64,000 nt of DNA from Allobaculum sp. Allo2 (GCF_022701175.1 NZ_CP078088.1:2294001-2358000), one strand, 5' to 3'. Shown: positions 50,459-62,370, counted from the stretch's first letter. Notes: a model not told the origin generated them from the sequence alone. Numbers and translations: made by a program.

Positions 50459-51087
50459 TCAGGAGACGGTAATATGCAGGGTTCTGGTAATGCTGTTGCC
50501 AAAGCGGTCGCGAATGCGAATATCCACATCCCGCTCTTCGGTATTCCACGTCAGATCCGAAGGAGCCTCGTAATAAACGCCCGAAAGATCGCTGGCGCCA
50601 AACACGTCATCCCAGTTCACGTCCTGTCCGTATTTTAAGTCGAGGCTGGACGGTGATCTCGCCAGAGAGGGGCCTTTGTGTCCTTGATCTTGATCACGAA
50701 CGGTATGGTTTCCTGTCCGTCACGGATCAGAAAGTTATACTCGCCGACCGTCAGATAGTCCAGGCCGACGGTTACAAAGCGGTTGTCCGTAATGGTAATG
50801 CCCGGCGCATCCGCTTCTACGCTCAGACGGTCCAGATCGACTTTTTCCGGATTTTCGAGATAAAGTGAGGGATTGGCGTAGACGTCGACGCCCAGCTCCA
50901 GCACAAACGTCTGGTTGGTCAGGGTAAGGTTTTGCGAACAGCCCGTCAGCATTATACACAGGCCAGCGGCAAGGAGTCCTCTGGACTTGCGCTGCCTTTT
51001 GAAAAGCGACTGGTTTCTGTACGAGGCGTTTGAACGCATCAGTGTCTGTACGCGCCGTTTCAAGGAGAAAAAGAATTTGCGGATCAT
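50459..51087 (-). CDS. Lipoprotein, unknown
   Basis: About 209 residues. Basic N-terminus, hydrophobic core and lipobox (GLLAAGLCIMLTGCS) predict lipid attachment at Cys about 48. Ig-like beta-rich body (VYANPSLYLENPEKVDLDRL; RDGQETIPFVIKIKDTKAP; WNTEERDVDIRIRDRFGNS), ending HITVS. The ATG overlaps the whiA stop (ATGA). A shift near 50655 (C-run) separates the last third. The I-K-D-x-x-A-P element is typical of bacterial Ig-like repeats. Translational coupling to whiA suggests a cell-envelope partner. Confidence 0.75.
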
Positions 51088-52024
51088 ACGCCTGCTTCTT
51101 CCTTTTGCGGACAAGCCAGTTCGCGGATTTTCGCGAGACGGTGCTTCATACCCGATTTGGAAATCTTTTCTCCAAAGAGATCAAAAACCGCGTCGCAAAG
51201 CTCCAGCGTGGACGCTTCCGGATTTTGCTTGCGCGCTTCCATGACGTTGGAAATTTTCATCGGCACCTTGATGCCGCGCTCTTCGATCGTCGCAATCCAG
51301 ACGAGCTGTTCGCTGGCGGCTTTCTGCGTTTTCATCTCGTTGGCTACTTCGCAGTTGTCCAGACGGGTCAGCTGATTGTAAAAGTCGCGCTGAATGCGCT
51401 GGCCTTCAAATTCGAACAGCGACTGGCTGGCGCCCAGAAGACGCAGAAAATCCGCGATCTTGTCTCCGGCTTTCGTATAGACGACAAAGCCCTTTTTCGG
51501 CGTCAGCAGTTTGGCCGGAATGTAAAAGCGGTTCATCAGCTTGATCGTCATCTGCGCCAGCTCCTGCGAAGGCAGATTCATTTCCAGATGGTAATTGGCC
51601 GTCTTTGGCGAGTTGATGCTGCCGGAGGCTGAAACAGACCCTGAATAAAAGCCCGCGCGTTTTTCTCGGAACGCACCATCGTATACGGCGGCACGCTGTA
51701 CAGGCCGCTTTCGCGCAAAATGCCCAGATCTTCGAGGATGTCCGAAGCCTGTTCATACACCATCAGCCGGTAGACGTTGTTCTTTTTCAGATTCATCTTT
51801 TTCAGCGTGGAAAGCTGGATATCGACCTGATACTCGTTTTTCAGAAGCTGGAACACCAGCTTGGCAATGGAGGCATTTTCCGTCTGAAAGGAAAGCCAGG
51901 TTCCCTGCGAATTCCAGTTCAGCGAAGCTCTCGAAAGAAACAGCGCGCAAAGCATCGCCCTTGCCTGTGCGCCGGAAAAGGAAAGCTTGCTGATCTCGGC
52001 TTTGACATCACTTGAAAACGACAT
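51084..52024 (-). CDS. whiA: DNA-binding protein WhiA
   Basis: About 313 residues: the N-terminal LAGLIDADG-like fold (SFSSDVKAEISKL; LFQLLKNEYQVDIQL-like VFQLLKNEYQVDI; KNNVYRLMVYEQA) and the C-terminal helix-turn-helix (ASTLELCDAVFDLFGEKISK then SGMKHRLAKI). In Gram-positives WhiA influences cell division or growth. One shift near 51620. Starts 17 bases inside yvcK. Same cluster order as in other Firmicutes. Confidence 0.95.
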
Positions 52025-52985
52025 TTTCTTTCCCTTCGTCAAGCGTGTTCAGAATGGTCTGTACGCTGCGGGCGATAGCGTCGCTGTCATGACGGATCCG
52101 TCCGTTTTCATCCACGATGGACAGCTTTTCTTCCAGGATGGCGTACGTATGGTCGCTTTCCTTCAAGGTGACGGGATAGCTTGCCTGCTTGGCGTAGCGG
52201 TCCAGCGTTTCCTGCGGAATGGGCTGCGAATTGATCACGAGCAGATCGACGGAATTTTTAAACGTGTGCTTTTCAATGGCGCGAACGTGATCTTCCGCGG
52301 AAAAGCCGTCGGTTTCGCCGGGCTGCGTCATCGCGTTGCAGAAATACACTTTGGGAACCGGGCTGTCTGCGATTGCCTTGCCGACATCCTGAATGATCAG
52401 GTTGGGCAAAATTGAAGTGTAAAGAGAGCCGATTCCGTAAATGATCAGATCCGCCTGTTCGATGGCCGTGATCGCTTTATCGTAGGCATGAATTTCGTCG
52501 ACGTAGTACACGCGCGAAATCGAGTTGTTCGTATTTGGAATGTTCTTTTCCCCGCGAACGAGCGTTCCGTCCGCCATCAGAGCGTAAAGAATCGCGTTGT
52601 CGAGGGTAGAGGGCAAAATGTTGCCTCGTACTTTCAGGACTTTGGAAATGGCCTGTACGGCGCCCATGAAGGAGCCGGTAATGTCCATAAGCGCCAGAAA
52701 GATCAGATTGCCCAGCTGATGACCGCCGATGTCGCTTGATCCGCTGAAACGGAAGTTCATCAAATCCGCGAACAGGTGGTCATCTTCGACTTCCGCCATG
52801 GCGCAGAGAACATGGCGGATATCGCCCATGGCTGGAGTATGGTAAATATCGCGCAGCCTCCCGGTGGATCCGCCGTCATCCGCTACGGTGATGACGGCCG
52901 TGAGCGAGACATCTTCGAGATGCTTGAGACCGCTCATCATCGCGGAAAGACCAGTACCACCGCCAATGACTACCACATTTTTCAT
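52008..52985 (-). CDS. yvcK: YvcK/GpsB-partner type gluconeogenesis factor (CofD-like)
   Basis: 325 residues, intact. N-terminal VVIGGGTGLSAMMSGLKHL and TVADDGGSTGRLRD are the nucleotide-sugar-binding motifs of the CofD-like group. YvcK in B. subtilis binds UDP-sugars and is needed for growth on gluconeogenic carbon. Overlaps whiA and is itself started at the ATGA of rapZ. Position between rapZ and whiA is conserved. Confidence 0.95.
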   Translation of the reverse strand: MKNVVVIGGGTGLSAMMSGLKHLEDVSLTAVITVADDGGSTGRLRDIYHTPAMGDIRHVLCAMAEVEDDHLFADLMNFRFSGSSDIGGHQLGNLIFLALMDITGSFMGAVQAISKVLKVRGNILPSTLDNAILYALMADGTLVRGEKNIPNTNNSISRVYYVDEIHAYDKAITAIEQADLIIYGIGSLYTSILPNLIIQDVGKAIADSPVPKVYFCNAMTQPGETDGFSAEDHVRAIEKHTFKNSVDLLVINSQPIPQETLDRYAKQASYPVTLKESDHTYAILEEKLSIVDENGRIRHDSDAIARSVQTILNTLDEGKENVVFK

Positions 52986-53844
52986 GCTTCATCCTCCTTG
53001 ACGGCATCGCGATGGAAGCAGTACGTCTTGTACTCCTTCCTGTACTGTTCATTGAGCCAGTTGCAGACGCTGACCGAACGGTGCTGACCGCCCGTACAGC
53101 CGATCGCCACGATGATGTGGTTCTTGTTCTGCGAACGGTAGGCTTCAAACACGAAGTCGAGATAGTCTTTCAGACGCCGGCTGAATTCCCGGGTTTCTTC
53201 GCGTTCCATGACGTACTTGTACACTTTTTCGTCATTGCCCGTCAGATCCTTGAGGGCCGGTTCATAAAACGGGTTGGGCAGAAAGCGGACGTCGATAATT
53301 TCATCGGCATCCATCGGCACGCCGTGCTTGAACCCAAACGACTGGAACGTAATCGCAAATTCCGGTTCGGTCGGGTTTTGAAATACGGTTTGAGCGCGTT
53401 GACCAGCGCCTGCGGGGTCAGCCGCGTGGTATCGAGGTGAAGGGTATCCTTCATGTTTTCTTCAAGATTTTTAAAGGAATCGCGTTCGAGCTCAATCGCT
53501 TCTTCGAGCGTGGACGCCTGATTTTTCAGAAGCAGCGGATGCATGCGGCGCGTAAAGCGGTAGCGCAGCAGCAGTTCTTCATCGCTGGCATCCACAAAGA
53601 TCACCTGCAGCGGACGGCTGAGGGCGTCAAAGAAGTTCATGAAATCGACGTAGTCCTGACTCGACGCCGTCAGAGCCAGACGGTCGTAAGCCGGATCATC
53701 GCTTTCCATCAGTTTTTCCAGAGAGTTCAAAAGCTCCTTCGGGAAGTTGTCAATGCAGTTGTAGCCAAGATCGGCGAGCGCATTCATGGCAGAGGTTTTA
53801 CCCGCACCGGACATGCCGGTAACGAGGACAAGCTGTTTTTCCAC
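52982..53844 (-). CDS. rapZ: RapZ-type nucleotide-binding adaptor
   Basis: About 287 residues, P-loop GMSGAGKTSA (residues 9-18), DNFP, TRRMHPL, and the C-terminal domain (SFGFKHGVP; DVRFLPNPFYEPAL; IGCTGGQHRSV). The last motif, CTGGQHRSV, is the hallmark of RapZ/YvcJ. In Gram-negatives RapZ controls GlmS via sRNA decay; in Firmicutes the homologue YvcJ is less understood. One shift near 53370. Start follows AGGAG. Confidence 0.95.
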
Positions 53845-53963
53845 AGAGATCGCTCCTTTCTTTGGATTAACTTCGTATTATTCTATCAAACAAAGATGGC
53901 AGAAATCCGGTACAGAACAAATTCTTCTGTTCTGTCTGCACCAGCCTTCTGCCGTCCATTGAA

Positions 53964-54664
53964 TCAGTCTGCGTTGGATTGTTCGAAAACGCGGATATTT
54001 TCGTTGGATCCGATGACGATGATCGTTTCATTGTCTTCGAATACGTAGTTCGGATCAATTTCCTCGATCGTTTCATCGCCTTTCTGAATGGCGATAATCG
54101 AGATGCCGTATTTCTGTCGAAGTGCGAGATCTTTCAGCGGCTTGCCGATGAAATTGTGCGGCACTTCGATCTGGGCGATATCGATATTTCCCGATACAGA
54201 GAAGTAATCGATGACGCGCTTGTTGGACAGCTGGTTGGCCAGCCGCTCCCCATCTCCCATTCCGGGTAGACGGCTTTCGCGCCGATCTTTTCGAGAATCG
54301 ATCCCTGGTCCTTGGAGTTGGCTTTGGCGATGACCGTAGGCACTTTCAGATTCAGGCAGTAGAGCGTCGCCAGAATGTTGGCATCCATCTGCGAACCGAT
54401 CGCGATGATCGCGGCGCTGCAGTCGGCCACACCGATTTCTTCGAGCGATTTCTGATCGAGATGATTGATGACATAGGCGTAATCCGTCAGATAGCGCAGT
54501 TCCCGTACGCGATCCGGATCTTTATCGACAATGATGACTTCCTGCCCGTTGGCAACGAGCGTCTGCGCAACGGCGGAACCAAAACGGCCCAGCCCGATTA
54601 TGACGAATGTGCCCTGCGAGGGCATCTCGATCGATTTTTCCTGTTTGTTTTGCTTAAAGAACAT
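53964..54664 (-). CDS. ktrA: KtrA-type K+ uptake regulatory subunit
   Basis: RCK_N nucleotide domain with the glycine motif VIIGLGRFGSAVA and Asp at the end of beta-2 (VIIVDKDPDR), then RCK_C (IEVPHNFIGKPLKDLALRQK; NETIIVIGSNENI). 233 residues after joining a shift near 54265. It gates KtrB through ATP/ADP binding. The ktrA start lies about 130 bases downstream of the ktrB stop. Confidence 0.93.
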
Positions 54665-54795
54665 GAAGTATCTTCCTTCCCCAAAAACACTTTTCCAGCC
54701 TCGCGGAACGCATTTTTACCGATTCCGTCACGGGCTTCATTTCTATACCGGCTGCCTGTCCATTCTGGGCGGGCAGTTTTTCTTTATCTTATGGA

Positions 54796-56096
54796 TCAGC
54801 CGATCAGCACATTTTCTTCGGTGAACGAAGCGGAATGGGCGCGGCTGGTCACGAGCAGGTTGGCAATGGTCACCGGACCAAGTCGGCCGGTAAACATGAC
54901 GACAATCAGAATCACACGCGATACCGGCTGCAGCGACGCGGTAATGCCGGTACTGCTTCCGACGGTCGCAAAGGCGCTGACGACTTCCGTCAGCACGTCA
55001 GAAAGCGCGAGATGGCTTTCGGCTACACAGATCAGAAAGGTCGCGATAAAGACGACCATCAGTCCGTAAAAGAGAACGGTGAATGCCTGCGTGAATACCA
55101 GATTGGGGACTTTGCGGAAAAAGCAGCTGTCCTCATCATGGGCCGTACTCGAGGAGATGGCTTTCAGGCCGATCACAAAGGCGGTTGTCGTTTTAATACC
55201 GCCGCCCGTCGAGTTTGGCGAGGCGCCGATAAACATCAGAACGATGAATACCAGCAGCGCGCCGTTGGAAAACGCGGAAAGCGGATAGGACGCGAAGCCG
55301 GCGGTTCGGGCAATGACCGACTGAAACCAGGCTTCGAGCCACGTCTGTCCGGTCGTGAACTTCAGCAGAATCGTTCCGGCACTGAGCAGGAAGACCGTCA
55401 TGAACGCGGCGATCTTCGTCGTCAGCGACAGCTTGCGCCAGCAGAATTTTTCTTCCACAAATCGATCAGCGCCAGAAAGCCGAAGCTTCCGATAATAACC
55501 AGAATGGAAATCGTCATGCAGAAAGCGACGTCTCCCGCAAAGGGAATCAGCGAATCCCCGCCTGCAAACACGTCAAAGCCGGCGTTGTTAAACGCGGAAA
55601 CGGAAAGAAAGCAGGCATGGCCAAATGCCTGAAGCGGATTAAAGTAGCGCATGAGCGGAAACCACAGGCAGATCGCGCCGATGGCTTCGAACGTAAAGGT
55701 GATGCGCAAAATGATCGTCGCCAGCTTCTGCAAATCGAAATAGTCGGTCAGATTTTGGGCGGCGACAAACAGGGACCGCGTTTTCAGACCCATTTTGCCG
55801 CCAGCGACGCGTATGAGCAAAATGCCCAGCAGGACAACGCCCATACCGCCGATCTGGATCAGAATCGCCAGAACGAATCGTCCAAACAAATTGAAGGTCT
55901 GTCCGGGGACGACTACCGTCAGACCCGTTACGCATACGGCACTCGTGGCTTCAAACAGCGCATCCAGAAAATTCAGCTGCTTTCCCGGCATCAGTGAAAT
56001 GGGAAGCATGAGAAGGATGGCGCCGATCAGAATGACCAGACCAAAGCCGCCGGCCAGAAGTCTGGCCTGGGGCGTCCGGTTAAACCACTTGTGCAT
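54796..56096 (-). CDS. ktrB: KtrB/TrkH-type K+ transporter
   Basis: About 433 residues, eight transmembrane helices and four pore loops: ATSAVCVTGLTVV, SAFNNAGFD, ARTAGFASY and ATVGSSTGI, each with the conserved Gly of the selectivity filter. Shift near 55450. KtrB imports K+ with Na+ support and pairs with KtrA. The gene precedes ktrA on the same strand, so they form an operon. Confidence 0.93.
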
Positions 56097-56586
56097 CGTA
56101 AAGCCTAACCTTTTTTCCTTAGAAATGTCATACCAGATATCCTTGTGACCATCGAGTCCAGGCTCGACGGGAAAACAAAACCCTGCAAAGCGACAGAAAA
56201 CGCATGCCCTTCAAATCATTTCAAAGGGAATACGAACGCTGCAGAACGATACCGCAGGATACACCCGAATCCAGACGGTTTCTCAAATGGAGGCGGGCAT
56301 CCCTGAAAATTTCTTCTTTTGAAAAAGCAAATTTCTGGCAGTTCTGCTTTTTTGCCAACGTGCAGGACATCAACAATATAGCACGATCCGCCTCAAACAA
56401 CGGGAAGCGCCCATGGTTTTGGCGCCTTCGCCGGACAGTCGATTTCTTTTATCGCTATTCCGCTCTGTCTTTTCTGCTGCGGAAGCGCTCCTGCCGGAGA
56501 CAGCTTTCAGCCTCTGTCGCCTCCTGGATTTTCTGAGAAACAAAGAGGCAGTCTGCACCAGGTTCTGTCCATGAAAAGATGCATGG
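56097..56586. other. Intergenic stretch upstream of ktrB
   Basis: About 490 bases; frames on both strands are low complexity. No gene supported. It presumably carries the ktrB promoter; no c-di-AMP (ydaO) riboswitch motif was recognised. Confidence 0.4.
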
Positions 56587-56613
56587 AAAAAGCCGGAGGT
56601 TTTTCCTCCGGCT
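56587..56613 (-). terminator. Exonuclease gene terminator
   Basis: AGCCGGAGG pairs perfectly with CCTCCGGCT; TTTTTCC follows on the minus strand. Confidence 0.85.
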
Positions 56614-56704
56614 CTGTCCGTTCGAATTTGATATGTACAGTCTGAACAGCTGGATTACTGATCAGACAGCTGAGGTCTTTCTTGCATAACCGGCAAAGCT
56701 CCGG

Positions 56705-58362
56705 TCATTTTGGAGGACGCGTTTGCGGACGGATACGCGTCCTTTTTCTTCGTTTTGAACCCGCCGAACGTCCGGGTTCCTGCACGCGGCCCTCACTGTA
56801 AGAGCGTCTGGGGCCGTTTGGATACGAGCGCGCGTTTTTGGACGTTTTCATCGCTTTCGTCTCGTTCATAGCCGCACCAGACTTTGAAGACGACTTCGTC
56901 TGTTTTGGAGAATACGCGTTTGCATTTTTCGTGTTCTGGACGCGACCGGAGCCGTTTTTCTTCGTCCAGTTTCCCTTTGGTGAAGAGGCAGACGAATTTT
57001 TATACGAAGGTTTGCGGCGTCCATCGTTTTTCTCGATTCCATCCGGGCCGTTTCGGCCGCTTTGCGCTCATTTTTCTTACCAGCCGGCTTGCCGTTCCAG
57101 GCGGACGTTTTTTCGTACGCGGATCGTGCACATTCGGCTTTTTCGAATTCGAACGCTTTCCTTCCGCTGTCTTTACGGGGTTCGGACGCGAACTGGATGA
57201 TCCCGAGCGGCCGTTTTTGCGGCTGGAATCCGACGAACCTTTTGCCGATCGAGCCGACGCAGAAGCCGCCTCCATACGCTTGAGGGCGGACGGGCGCAGG
57301 CGAATGTTCAGTTCAATATTATATTGTTCCAAAATCGACTGGGCATCGCGTGCGTTCAGCGAAAACTGCAGGTGTTCCTTTTTCAGCCGCATGCCGGGAT
57401 AGCCGCCGGGCATGGGGAGCACGAGATCGGTTTTCATTTTTCCCAGCACGTAGCAGAGCTCGGCCATTTCCCTTGCGGAATGAGCATTCTCGCCGCCTTT
57501 GCGGGTCAGACATGAGTAGGGATTCTTTCGAATGCCCCAGCTTCGCCACGTCGCAAACAGTGTTTTGCGTGCGCGGGGATCCTGTGCGCGATCGATGGCC
57601 CGATACAGGTCTTCGACACTCGAATAATGACGGGCGAGCGCGACGGCGCGGGTTTCCCCGATGCCGCGAACGCCGGGAATATTATCGGAGCGGTCGCCCA
57701 TCAGCGCCTTCATCATGCAGACGCAGCTGGCGCTGTAGCCAAACTCGCCTTCAAGAACCTGGTCGTCCACTTCGACCACCCGGCTGGGCAGTCCGGCCGG
57801 CATATTGTATTTGGTGCGCCAGGCATGCACTTTGTCGCGGTCGGACATGCCGTACCAGATTTTGGTGCGGGGACTGATCAGCTGGAAGTAGTCCTTGTCC
57901 CGCGTCAGCAGGCGGACCGGCAGCTGCTTTTCCATCTGCACAGCCAGACTGCCCGCAAAATCATCCGCTTCATAATCCGGGTGCTGAAACTGGGCAATTC
58001 CAAGTTCCTGACACAGGGTGTAGGCGGTCTGATACTGCTCGGCCAGAGGGGTCGGCGTACTGGATCGATTGGATTTATAGGAGGGCCACATGGATTTGCG
58101 GAAAGTGTGACGGTTTACGTCCCAGCAGACCGCCAGATGTGTTGGCCTCTGGTACGTCAGAATCGTAAAAATCGTATGAAAAAACGCTTCAATCGCGTCG
58201 CAGTAGCGGCCGTCAGCGTCTCTTTTAACAGTTTCGAGTAAAGTTCCTCTTTTTTTCCTCGTCTTTTTCCTTGCGGATGGCTTTGGGCAAAGAAGAAAAA
58301 TAGCTGGTTGCAAGAAGTGAAGACCCGTCAATAATCAGAAGATATTCTGATTCAGGTTTCAT
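56705..58362 (-). CDS. 5'-3' exonuclease (FEN/PolI-type) with a long basic tail
   Basis: Structure-specific 5' nuclease. Motifs: LIIDGSSLLATSYF at the N-terminus (Asp metal ligand), VCWDVNRHTFRKSMWPSYK, EADDFAGSLAVQM (acidic cluster), LLTRDKDYFQLIS, MGDRSDNIPGVRGIGE (helix-hairpin-helix and metal Asp). Residues 1-330 match the stand-alone ExoIX/YpcP class. After about residue 340 is a long Ser/Lys/Arg-rich disordered tail (RKNGRSGSSSSRPNPVK; NTKNANAYSPKQTKSSSK; KRRKRTRIRPQTRPPK) ending at 56705, not usual for this class. The frame breaks near 58255 and 57015. Start at 58362 follows GGAGA. Role: RNA-primer removal or repair, with the tail perhaps aiding DNA binding. Confidence 0.82.
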
Positions 58363-58739
58363 GGTTTCTCCTTCCTTAAGATTAGAAATTTCCGCCAGGC
58401 TTTGCGATGCGTTTTGCATGGTCTTATTGGAAAAGCGCAGACCAGCCGGCTGTTCCGACAGCCCTGTCATAACAGAACAATCACATCAGACTTCCACAGA
58501 AGAAATCGTGATTCTATGAATTTATTCACCGCATTGTATTGTTTTATATGCTTAAGAACTATAGTCCGGCAGAGTCTTCATAATGCCATACTGTCCGATT
58601 TTTTCAACTCTATCCAGACTTCTTCCCTTTTCATTCTTTGCCCGGCTCCCGCACTTTCACAGGCCCAATCGTCTTTTTCAGATGTCGATTTTTCTCGTTT
58701 TGTCTGCGCAGGCCAGGCAGTTTTTCTCTTTTATAAAAG
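58363..58739. other. Spacer upstream of exonuclease gene
   Basis: About 375 bases without a supported gene; AT-rich part near 58520-58570 probably has the promoter. Confidence 0.4.
58731..58739. repeat. Target-site duplication, left, of IS4 copy 2
   Basis: TTATAAAAG, repeated at 60384-60392; nine bases exact, ten if one T of the right copy was lost. Confidence 0.8.
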
Positions 58740-60383
58740 CAATGTCATTAAGTTAAGATTTCTCAGACCACATCAGCGTTAAGCAGTGATGTGGTCTTTT
58801 TCTACTCTTCAAGTCAAATCTCGAATGATTCGAGTTTTTCACTTTTTCTAAAAATCTATTGACAAATTTCTGCCGCCGCGCGGCTGCTTCGCAGCCGATG
58901 GGGAGAACTTAAAGGAGTTTTCCCTATGACTGCTATCGCCAAAGAATGTTCTTTCTTCAGAAACACCTTCCTCAATATCATCAGCTCAGAAACGGCGAAC
59001 CCTGCCAATTTTACTTCTCAGTCCGCCTTCACCCGTAAGCGGCAGATTGACCTGCATGAGCTTGTCCTTCTTCCGTTTCAGCTGACAGAGGAATCCCTCG
59101 CTGCTTCCTTTCCCTGGATCCTGTTTAAGGGCGGATCATCTGTTTCAGCCTCTGCTGTGTCTCAGGCCCGTTCCAAAATCAACTCTTCACTTTATAAAAA
59201 CGTCTTCAATCGGTTTAACAAGGCAACTTCCAGCTCTGATGTTAAAACCTTCAAGGGTTATCGCCTCCTCGCTGTAGATGGAAGCGAGATTCAAGTTCTT
59301 CCTGAACAGGACAATGACATCACCTATGGCGCTTCTAAAAAGGCAAGAAGAGGCACTTTGTTCATTTGAATGCCGAATTCGACGCCCTCAACTCCGTCTT
59401 TACTGACGCGCTGCTTCAACCCGGCTCTGAGAAGAATGAAGATTCAGCTCTTCTTGAACTCGCTCAGCGTTCTTCATTTCAGAAAGCCATCTTCATCGCT
59501 GATCGGGGATACGAAGCTCTTATGTCTTTCTATCGCCTGCAGAAGGAACATGTCCCTTTTGTCATACGTATCAAAGACGAGACATCATCTACAAGCATTC
59601 TCAAGTACTATAAGACTCCCGAGTCAGAAGAGTATGACATTCCTTTCAATGTGATTCTGACCAGTAAAAACAACAGGCATGTCAAAGACCATTGGGATGT
59701 CTATAAGTACATCTCTTCGTACAGGAAGCAGCCTGAATTTGACGGTCAAACGACTGAACTCCCTTTAAATATCAGGGTTGTGAGGTTCAAAGCTGCCTGC
59801 GAAGGGAATGAATCATTCATTACCGTCTGCACCAATCTGTCGGAAGCTGAGTTTGGGACCGAGGACATCAAGCAGATCTACCGTCTGCGCTGGCAGGTTG
59901 AAGTCGGCTTCAGGGGACTGAAACGAAACACCGATCTTGAATGGACTCATTCAAGGAAGCTTGATCTGGTCCAGGCAGAGATCTATGCCAAAATGACTCT
60001 CTACAATCTTTGTTCCCGTTTGCGCAACAAGGTAGAAAGATCTCGTCAGCACCAGAAGCGCATCGCTCAGGCCAAAAGCACAAGCAGAAGGCAGATTTCG
60101 GATTCATCATCAAAACGATTCAACAGTGGCTGTTCAAAAAGCCAGAATCAGCTTGAGTACACTGGAAGATCTTCTTCTGGCCAGGATATCTCCGATCAGA
60201 GAAGGAAGAGCTGATACCAGAAAGAAGAAGTGACAGATTTGAAAACCGAAAAGTCATCAGGATGATTTTTTCAACAGGTAGAAAATCATCCTTTTCGTCA
60301 TGCCTGAGACGCAAAATATAAGAAATGACAACGCTCATGAACAGGGTATACGATTTTTATCCCTCCTTAACTTAATGACATTG
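58740..60383 (+). mobile_element. IS4-family element, copy 2
   Basis: 1,644 bp, same ends as copy 1 and essentially identical. I see one substitution (T to C near 58880) and two one-base deletions in A-runs (near 60075 and 60135). Same internal terminators. Recent transposition within the genome is likely. Confidence 0.93.
58926..60233 (+). CDS. IS4-family transposase, copy 2 (frameshifted)
   Basis: Same DDE transposase as at 34493. It shares the break at the five-A run (near 59338) and has two further one-base losses in A-runs near 60075 and 60135. Because the first pair is out of frame only between them, the extreme C-terminus returns partly to frame. D/D/E regions AVDGSEIQ, IADRGYEAL and RLRWQVEVGF are unchanged. 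Confidence 0.88.
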
Positions 60384-60392
60384 TTATAAAAG
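60384..60392. repeat. Target-site duplication, right, of IS4 copy 2
   Basis: TTATAAAAG, matches 58731-58739. Confidence 0.8.
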
Positions 60393-60523
60393 AGATAAAA
60401 ACCAAAAATCTGCTAAATTTGATCAGGGTTCCCCACTCCATGCCTTCTTTTTCGGTTCATTTTGGCTGTCTTCACCCTTTTTGGCCATATTTACGTTTAT
60501 TTTGGGATTGTGGTAAATTGAGA

Positions 60524-62297
60524 ATGATGAACAGGAATTCTTTATTACGACGCGCATGCCTGACATTTCTTATGGGCTCGCTCGCCATTGCTTCGATCGT
60601 CGTCTCGCTGACCTTCTTTCCCTTTCTGCATGAGCGGATGTATCCAGTCCGCTACATACAGAGCGAAACCCCGATTCTGAAAATTGATTCGCCCTACATT
60701 GAAAACGGTGAAATCGAGACGAGACAGTTTTCGCTCACGCGCGGACAGGAAGTGCGTCTGGTTGCCGGCGGGGCACACCTTTCGAGCATCGAAGCCGACG
60801 GAGAGATTCTCGAAATCGATAATTCCCATCTCTCACGCGATCAGCTCCAGGCTATGACACCTTCGCGCGCAAGCGTCAATCGCAAAGTCTGGCTGCGCAA
60901 GACCAAGGACGGCCCGCTCGAAGAAGCGTATATCCAGCCGGGCACGCCCTTTAAAGTGATCGACGCTGATCTCGACGATTACGATGCGAGTGCCGGGCTG
61001 CTGCGCTGGTATCAGATCGAAACGCTACCGAATTCAACAGAGGATGACGCTTCTTTCCAGCCGCTGACTGGATATATTCCCGGTTCTGTCGTGCTGTGGC
61101 TGGCCTATTCCAATGCGTCGACAGCACCCGCCAAAGAATTCCAGAAAGACATACCCGAAGCTGCTTCTCTGGGCAAGGAAGCCTACCCCAGCCGGACTGG
61201 AAAGAAAACTCGCTTCCCGATCCGGAACGCGCTCTGAACGTTTCCCTTCCTGTTCTGTTCGACTATTCTTCCCAGATTGAAGACTATATGACACGAAACG
61301 ACTTCAACACGCTGATCGTTACGCTCAAGGATGAAAACGGAAAGCTGTCCTATCTTTCCGATACCGCTTCTGCCTTTTGGGTGATGACATCGATGCCGCC
61401 CAGCCCTGGGCCATCGATATGGACAGTTTCCGCGCTTTAGTCGACCGCCTGAAAGCCAAAGGCATTTTTATGGCCGCCCGCCTGGAAACGTTCCTCGATC
61501 CCCTTCTCGCCCAGAGCCGGCCGGATCTTGCCCTGTGTGAGGAAAACGGTACGCCGGCTCTGCTGGAAGGATCGTACTGGACCAGTCCGTATGAGCACAG
61601 GGTGTGGCAGTACAATCTCGATCTGGCGCTGGAAGCCTGCTCGATCGGCTTTCAGGAAATCCAGTTTGATTCGCTGCGCTTTCCCGCAGGCAGTGCCGGT
61701 CTGACCGATCCGAATTTGCCCGGGCGCACCGAACAAATTGACGGCTTTCTGTATGAAGCGCGCAATCTGCTGGAAGAAAAGCACGTCTATACTGGGGCGA
61801 CGCTGGAACCGGATGCCGTTTACGACGAAATCAATTTGGAAAGCGGACAGTCCTTTCAGGGTATGCGGCAGGCGGCTAACCGTCTGTACGTGCTTCCCTA
61901 TTTACAAAATCTGCAGCTGTTAAGCGCCAACTACGGCATCGAAGTGTTCGGCAGCGCGCACGATGTGCTGCAGGCATTCACGAGTCAGCTCGCCAAATAT
62001 CCGCCGCAGGAATACGACAGCAGTCTTTGCGTATCCCTGCAGGGCTTTGGCTTGATGTCTCCCCAGACGCTCCAGGCCCAGATTCAGGGCGTTCTCGATG
62101 GCGGTCAGACTTCGTATGCGATCAATACGATCGACGGTCACCCCGACCGGCTGTATCCGTTAGAACCTGCGTTTCAGGCGCTGTCCATTCCGGCTGCTCC
62201 GTATACGGATGAAGTGTACGAAGAGCCGGTCGCCCGCCTGCATTGCCTGCCTTGTTCTTTCAGAAGAGCAGGCCTTCTTGCGACGCAAGCTGCGTGA
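60524..62297 (+). CDS. Putative glycoside hydrolase (DUF4015/GHL13-like), membrane-anchored
   Basis: N-terminal signal anchor (LTFLMGSLAIASIVVSLTFF), then a beta-rich SH3-like region (PLEEAYIQPGTPFKVIDADL; LLRWYQIETLPN), and a TIM-barrel domain: NTLIVTLKDENGKLSY, LVDRLKAKGIFMAARLETF, DPLLAQSRPDLAL, and the signature FQEIQFDSLRFP with Asp. The latter corresponds to the D-x-x-R-F-P motif of DUF4015. About 590 residues; shifts near 61190 and 61375. Surface location suggests action on cell-wall or dietary polysaccharide; substrate unknown. Ribosome site weak. The end is 62297 unless a shift extends it. Confidence 0.82.
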
Positions 62298-62370
62298 GGA
62301 AAATGCCTTTCTCCCGATTCCTGGCACGGATATCCATTTTTTCCAGAACGATTCAAAACGATACACAAAC

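Noticed and set aside
58402..58782. 126-codon plus-strand frame
   Set aside because: Crosses the IS4 copy 2 left end and has no ribosome site or domain.
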